Assembly: GCA_028871195.1 (NCBI GenBank)
Contig: JAGWNT010000132.1
Location: 1-7,507, forward strand
From: REEB85 sp018971455
GTDB lineage: Bacteria > Pseudomonadota > Alphaproteobacteria > Acetobacterales > Acetobacteraceae
Reading direction: 5' to 3'
DNA length: 7,507 nt
The notes under the pieces are model-generated. The model worked only from the letters and a program-made list of their open reading frames with translations. It was not told the origin of the DNA and ran no database searches. A program made the position numbers and the translations under genes. Shown here piece by piece: positions 5,169 to 7,507 of the stretch (its first letter is position 1; each line of letters opens with the position of its first letter).

Positions 5169-5519
5169 ATGAGCAAGATCATCCGCACCGAACCCAACGC
5201 GATTCTCTCCAAAGCCGTCGAGTATCATGGGTTCGTCTATGTCCAGGGCTGCACCGCCAAGGATGTCTCCAAGGACATCAAGGGGCAGACCGCCGAGGTT
5301 CTGGCGCTGATCGACGAGATCCTCGAGACGCATGGAACCGACAAGACCCGGATCTTGCAGGCGCAGATCTGGCTGAAGGACATCCGCGATCGCGACGCCA
5401 TGAACGCGCTGTGGACGGCCTGGCTACCGAAGGATTGCGCGCCGGCGCGCGCCTGCGTGGAGGCCAACATGGCCGATCCGCGCATTCTCGTCGAAATCAT
5501 GGTCACCACCTGCAAGTAA
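5169..5519 (+). CDS. RidA/YjgF/UK114 family protein, YoaB-like
   Basis: Cytoplasmic protein of 116 aa in the chorismate-mutase-like, trimer-forming Rid family. RidA itself deaminates reactive enamine/imine intermediates released by PLP enzymes. The conserved arginine in PARACVEANM (Arg94, RidA Arg105 equivalent) and the glutamate in LVEIMVTT (Glu109) are present. The pattern MNALWTAWLPKDCAPARACVEANMADP matches the E. coli YoaB type (MNKAWDAW, APVRCTVQAGLMNP) better than archetypal RidA, so its deaminase role is less certain. GGGAG (5157-5161) lies 7 nt before the ATG and fixes the start. It is 121 bp after the lipoprotein gene, with hairpins between, and a GC hairpin follows it, so it is probably its own unit. 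A functional link with the PLP decarboxylase on the other strand is only conceivable. Confidence 0.92.
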   Translation: MSKIIRTEPNAILSKAVEYHGFVYVQGCTAKDVSKDIKGQTAEVLALIDEILETHGTDKTRILQAQIWLKDIRDRDAMNALWTAWLPKDCAPARACVEANMADPRILVEIMVTTCK

Positions 5520-5534
5520 CCGCGGCACGCGCCG

Positions 5535-5565
5535 CCCCGCCCGCGCGAATCCCGCGCGGACGGGG
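5535..5565 (+). terminator. Terminator-like hairpin after the RidA-family gene
   Basis: CCGCGCG (5541-5547) pairs with CGCGCGG (5553-5559) around a 5-nt loop; after one C/A mismatch, CCCCG (5535-5539) pairs with CGGGG (5561-5565). It starts 16 bp after the stop. Instead of a T-run it is followed by G-rich sequence, so classic intrinsic termination is uncertain. Confidence 0.55.
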
Positions 5566-5582
5566 GGCGCGGACGGGGGGGG
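5556..5582. repeat. 13-bp tandem repeat with G-tracts
   Basis: GCGGACGGGGGG occurs at 5556-5567 and 5569-5580 (period 13), the second ending in a run of eight G (5575-5582). The first copy shares an arm with the hairpin at 5535-5565. Confidence 0.8.
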
Positions 5583-5610
5583 TGCGAGCCGCCTGCCGAT
5601 CAGGCGAATC

Positions 5611-5840
5611 GTGATTTGCGAATGCCACTTCCGGTTGTGGCAAATGAGCCACATGCACCAAATATTTTTGCCACACCCCCATTTCCGGTTGAATTTTAGG
5701 AGTTGTTTCCTCGTTCTGCTGCTTATCCACAGGGCCGTACTTACAAAATCGTAAAGCTGGCATGTGAAAATCCGATCTCGGGTTGCGCCGCTCACGATCG
5801 TGTTGCATTCCGAAACACGAAATTTCGGTGGGGGCAGGGC
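5611..5840 (+). promoter_or_regulatory. A/T-rich intergenic island with DnaA-box-like sites
   Basis: No gene is supported in 5520-5840. From about 5611 the sequence is roughly half A/T by hand count, far above its surroundings. It has a perfect DnaA box TTATCCACA (5723-5731) and three 7-of-9 variants: TGTGGCAAA (5636-5644, reverse orientation), TGAGCCACA (5645-5653) and TTTGCCACA (5667-5675). TTCCGGTTG occurs twice (5629-5637, 5684-5692). Two perfect 10-bp palindromes follow, CACGATCGTG (5793-5802) and CGAAATTTCG (5818-5827), 25 bp apart centre to centre. The CHAP-gene promoter must lie here, but I see no convincing -35/-10 pair. The whole could be a regulated promoter, a DnaA-titrating site or, less likely, an origin. 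Confidence 0.45.
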
Positions 5841-6731
5841 ATGCAGGCTAGGACGATGGGGGGATCGGTCGCGCTGCTGGGGGCGATCCTGGCTCTGACC
5901 CATCCGAACCCCGCCCAGGCCAGCGTGGCCCATCACCCCGCTCCGAAATCCCGCCAGCAGAAAAGCCCGATCCGTCACGTCGCCGTTCGGCACGTCGCCG
6001 TCCGCCACGTCGTCGAGCATCACCCGGCCCCGCGCCACGTCGTAATCCATCACGTCGTGGCACACCACCCGGCCCCGCACCACACGGCACCGCACCACGT
6101 CGTCGAGGCGCGGCGCAGCGAGCCCGCGCGCCGGGTCATGCCGGCCGGCCATCTGATACGGGTTTCGGCCCATTTCACCAGCCACCATGCCCCCTATCAT
6201 CCGAGCCATGCGGTCTATGCGCGCCATTACGGCGGCATCAGCTGCGTGCCGTTCGCCCGTGCGGCCTCGGGCATCGAGCTCAAGGGCAACGCCGCCAACT
6301 GGTGGGACGCCGCGGCCGGCGTCTATGAGCGTGGCGACCGGCCGGAGCCGGGCAGCGTGCTGAATTTTCGCGCCACCGGCCGGATGCGCCTGGGCCATGT
6401 CTCGGTCGTCTCGCGGGTGATCAATGCCCGCGAGGTCGAGGTCGATCACGCCAACTGGCCGGGTGCGGCCACCTATGGCGGCGTCGCGCGCGGCATTCCG
6501 GTGATCGACGTCTCGCCGCGCAACGACTGGTCGATGGTCCGCGTCGGCCTCGGCCATGGCGGCGAGTTCGGCAGCGAATACCCGACCTACGGCTTCATCT
6601 ACGACCGTCCGGACCACGGCACGATGATGGCCCATGCCGCCCCGCACCATGCCGCCGCGGCGGCCGACGAGGTGGCCGAGGCGCCCGCATCCGGCAAGTT
6701 CATCGACGCGCCGGCCCACAGCCTGCGCTGA
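5841..6731 (+). CDS. Secreted CHAP-domain protein with histidine-rich repeat
   Basis: Protein of 296 aa. A Sec signal peptide (hydrophobic 8-20, likely cleavage after AQA at 27) sends it to the periplasm or outside. Residues 46-90 are nine 5-residue repeats of the type H-[VPT]-[VA]-x-[RH]; more histidines follow to about 130. The CHAP (cysteine/histidine-dependent amidohydrolase/peptidase) domain covers about 133-245: ISCVPFAR with catalytic Cys135, GNAANWWDAA (149-158), PGSVLNF (170-176), LGHVSVVSRV with His186, and VDHANWPG with Asn205 as likely third residue. CHAP enzymes usually cut peptidoglycan cross-links or stem peptides, which suggests cell-wall remodelling. The tail (255-296) is Ala/His-rich. 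The ATG at 5841 has GGGGG 6 nt upstream; an ATG at 5856 is an alternative that would still leave a signal peptide. The repeat may bind metal ions or cell-wall polymers, which is inference. Confidence 0.9.
   Translation: MQARTMGGSVALLGAILALTHPNPAQASVAHHPAPKSRQQKSPIRHVAVRHVAVRHVVEHHPAPRHVVIHHVVAHHPAPHHTAPHHVVEARRSEPARRVMPAGHLIRVSAHFTSHHAPYHPSHAVYARHYGGISCVPFARAASGIELKGNAANWWDAAAGVYERGDRPEPGSVLNFRATGRMRLGHVSVVSRVINAREVEVDHANWPGAATYGGVARGIPVIDVSPRNDWSMVRVGLGHGGEFGSEYPTYGFIYDRPDHGTMMAHAAPHHAAAAADEVAEAPASGKFIDAPAHSLR
5976..6110 (+). repeat. Nine 15-bp units in the CHAP gene
   Basis: CACGTCG occurs six times (starting 5976, 5991, 6006, 6036, 6051, 6096), always in the same codon phase (His-Val), with 15-bp periodicity throughout; longer blocks are also repeated, such as CACCCGGCCCCGC near 6020 and 6066. 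Units differ by point changes, so the array is imperfect. All units are in frame with the protein. Confidence 0.9.
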
Positions 6732-6751
6732 GGCCCCCGCCACCCGGCTCA

Positions 6752-6790
6752 CGCGGATGCGCGTCCGCCGGACATTGACCGCCATCCGCG
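6752..6790 (+). terminator. Dyad between the CHAP and substrate-binding protein genes
   Basis: CGCGGATG (6752-6759) and CATCCGCG (6783-6790) are perfect 8-bp arms enclosing a smaller hairpin GTCC-gcc-GGAC (6763-6773). It starts 20 bp after the CHAP stop. No T-run follows. It may terminate the CHAP transcript or be an operator for the next gene 22 bp downstream. Confidence 0.4.
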
Positions 6791-6812
6791 CCGGTGCGAC
6801 ATCGCCCCGGCC

Positions 6813-7507
6813 ATGTCCCATCTCCCCCCGCGCTTGACGCGCCACCGCCTGACGCGCCGCCGCCTGGCTGGCGGCCTCGCCGCAACCCTACTCGCAGCAC
6901 CGGCGCGCGCGACGGCCCCGGACCGTTTGCAGCTCGCCCAGCTCGTGCCCCTCTCCGGCGCCGCCGCCTGGCGCGGCGATGCCTGGCGCAGCGGCGTCGA
7001 GATGGCGGTGCTCGACATCAACGCGGCCGGCGGCGTGCTCGGCCGCAAGATCGAAATGAGCACCTTCGATGCCGGCTTCGGCCCGGCCGCCAGCCTCGGC
7101 CGGGCGCTGGAATTCGCGCCCTACGCGCTGCTCGGCACACTTTCGGACCGGCTGGACGGCATGCTGGGCGGGCAGTTTCGCGGCCGCGGCGTGTCCCAGA
7201 TCAGCGGCGCCGAGGGCGGCCCGGCCGATCCGGCCGCCGGGTGGCGGGTGCTCGCCAGCCTGAGTCTCGCCTCGCGCATGGCGCGGCTGGCCCGCTGGCT
7301 GAAAGGCGATGGCGGGCTGGGCCGGGTCGTCCTGTGCTGGACGCCGGATCTGCGCGCGCGGCGCGACGCCTTCCTGGCCGCCGCCCGCGCCGCCGGGGTC
7401 CAGGTGCTCGGCGAGGCGAGCGCGCCGCCGGCCGCACTCGGGGGCGAGATCGCCCGCCTGCTGCGCCTGGCGCCGCAGGCCGCGGTGCTGCTGGCCCCCC
7501 CGCGCGA
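6813..7507 (+). CDS. ABC-type substrate-binding protein (Leu/Ile/Val-type, partial)
   Basis: Open frame of 231 codons without a stop, cut by the window end. The N-terminus carries a Tat-like signal, TRRRLAGG (14-21), a hydrophobic Ala/Leu stretch (20-30) and a likely cleavage site after ARA at 33, so the product should be periplasmic. Residues 39-82 match the start of type-1 periplasmic binding proteins of the LivK/Peripla_BP_6 kind: LAQLVPLSGAAAWRG, then GVEMAVLDINAAGGVLGRKI. The segment that normally follows (a conserved DD..DP and a GP..S motif) is shortened here to STFDAGFGPAAS and LLGTLSDRLDG, so the first lobe is divergent. ARAAGVQVLGEAS (191-203) fits the usual crossing to the second lobe. 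The ATG at 6813 has no Shine-Dalgarno and no better in-frame start is seen. Transporter genes, if any, would lie beyond the window; the ligand (amino acid, amide or other) is unknown. Confidence 0.8.
   Translation, partial: MSHLPPRLTRHRLTRRRLAGGLAATLLAAPARATAPDRLQLAQLVPLSGAAAWRGDAWRSGVEMAVLDINAAGGVLGRKIEMSTFDAGFGPAASLGRALEFAPYALLGTLSDRLDGMLGGQFRGRGVSQISGAEGGPADPAAGWRVLASLSLASRMARLARWLKGDGGLGRVVLCWTPDLRARRDAFLAAARAAGVQVLGEASAPPAALGGEIARLLRLAPQAAVLLAPPR
6835..6864 (+). repeat. 15-bp duplication in the signal-peptide coding region
   Basis: TGACGCGCCACCGCC (6835-6849) is followed directly by TGACGCGCCGCCGCC (6850-6864), one mismatch. In protein it gives LTRHR then LTRRR, doubling the arginine-rich n-region; the second copy supplies the twin-arginine motif. 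Confidence 0.85.

Noticed and set aside
5976..6110. CRISPR-like array
   Set aside because: The repeat unit is 15 bp, in frame, without unique spacers, and encodes a histidine-rich protein segment.
5424..6845. Minus-strand open frame of 473 codons
   Set aside because: Antisense to the CHAP gene and the A/T-rich island; its apparent repeats mirror the histidine repeat.
1..7507. Defence, toxin-antitoxin or mobile-element system
   Set aside because: No nuclease, helicase, transposase, integrase or small paired genes were recognised; all supported genes have ordinary metabolic, cell-wall or transport signatures.

Overview
The window looks like chromosomal DNA from a high-GC alphaproteobacterium. 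This is inferred from the roughly 70% G+C coding regions, the third-position G/C bias and the gene types; a Rhodospirillales/Acetobacteraceae-like host fits best, but no rRNA or marker gene confirms it. No mobile element, tRNA, rRNA, CRISPR array, integrase or defence system is visible.

Layout. Positions 1-4581 hold five genes on the minus strand: a dienelactone hydrolase (40-738), a fold-type-III PLP ornithine/lysine decarboxylase (820-1950), thiG (2183-2989), thiS (2992-3204) and an amidase-signature amidase (3319-4581). A divergent intergenic region (4582-4693) separates them from the plus-strand genes: a small lipoprotein (4694-5047), a YoaB-like RidA-family protein (5169-5519), a secreted CHAP-domain protein with a histidine-rich pentapeptide repeat (5841-6731) and the start of an ABC-type substrate-binding protein cut by the window edge (6813-7507).

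How the genes work together. Only thiS-thiG is a clear functional unit: the sulfur carrier and the thiazole synthase of thiamine biosynthesis lie 2 bp apart, and the thiG ribosome-binding site is written in the thiS glycine codons. The other genes look like independent housekeeping or accessory transcription units. There is a loose amine/nitrogen theme (decarboxylase, amidase, RidA, substrate-binding protein), but nothing shows one pathway.

The most interesting material is between and at the edges of genes. First, the leader of the decarboxylase has a GC hairpin, a segment complementary to its own Shine-Dalgarno and overlapping short reading frames; it is a candidate relative of the alphaproteobacterial speF RNA. 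Second, an A/T-rich island (about 5611-5840) in otherwise very GC-rich DNA has a perfect DnaA-box 9-mer, three 7-of-9 variants and two 10-bp palindromes. Third, a 59-bp dyad overlaps a candidate leaderless promoter of thiS. Fourth, two mutually exclusive hairpins follow the lipoprotein gene. Fifth, short tandem duplications of 13-17 bp recur, two of them across stop codons, plus nine 15-bp units in the CHAP gene. I see no convincing new multi-gene system; the regulatory regions are where novelty is most likely.
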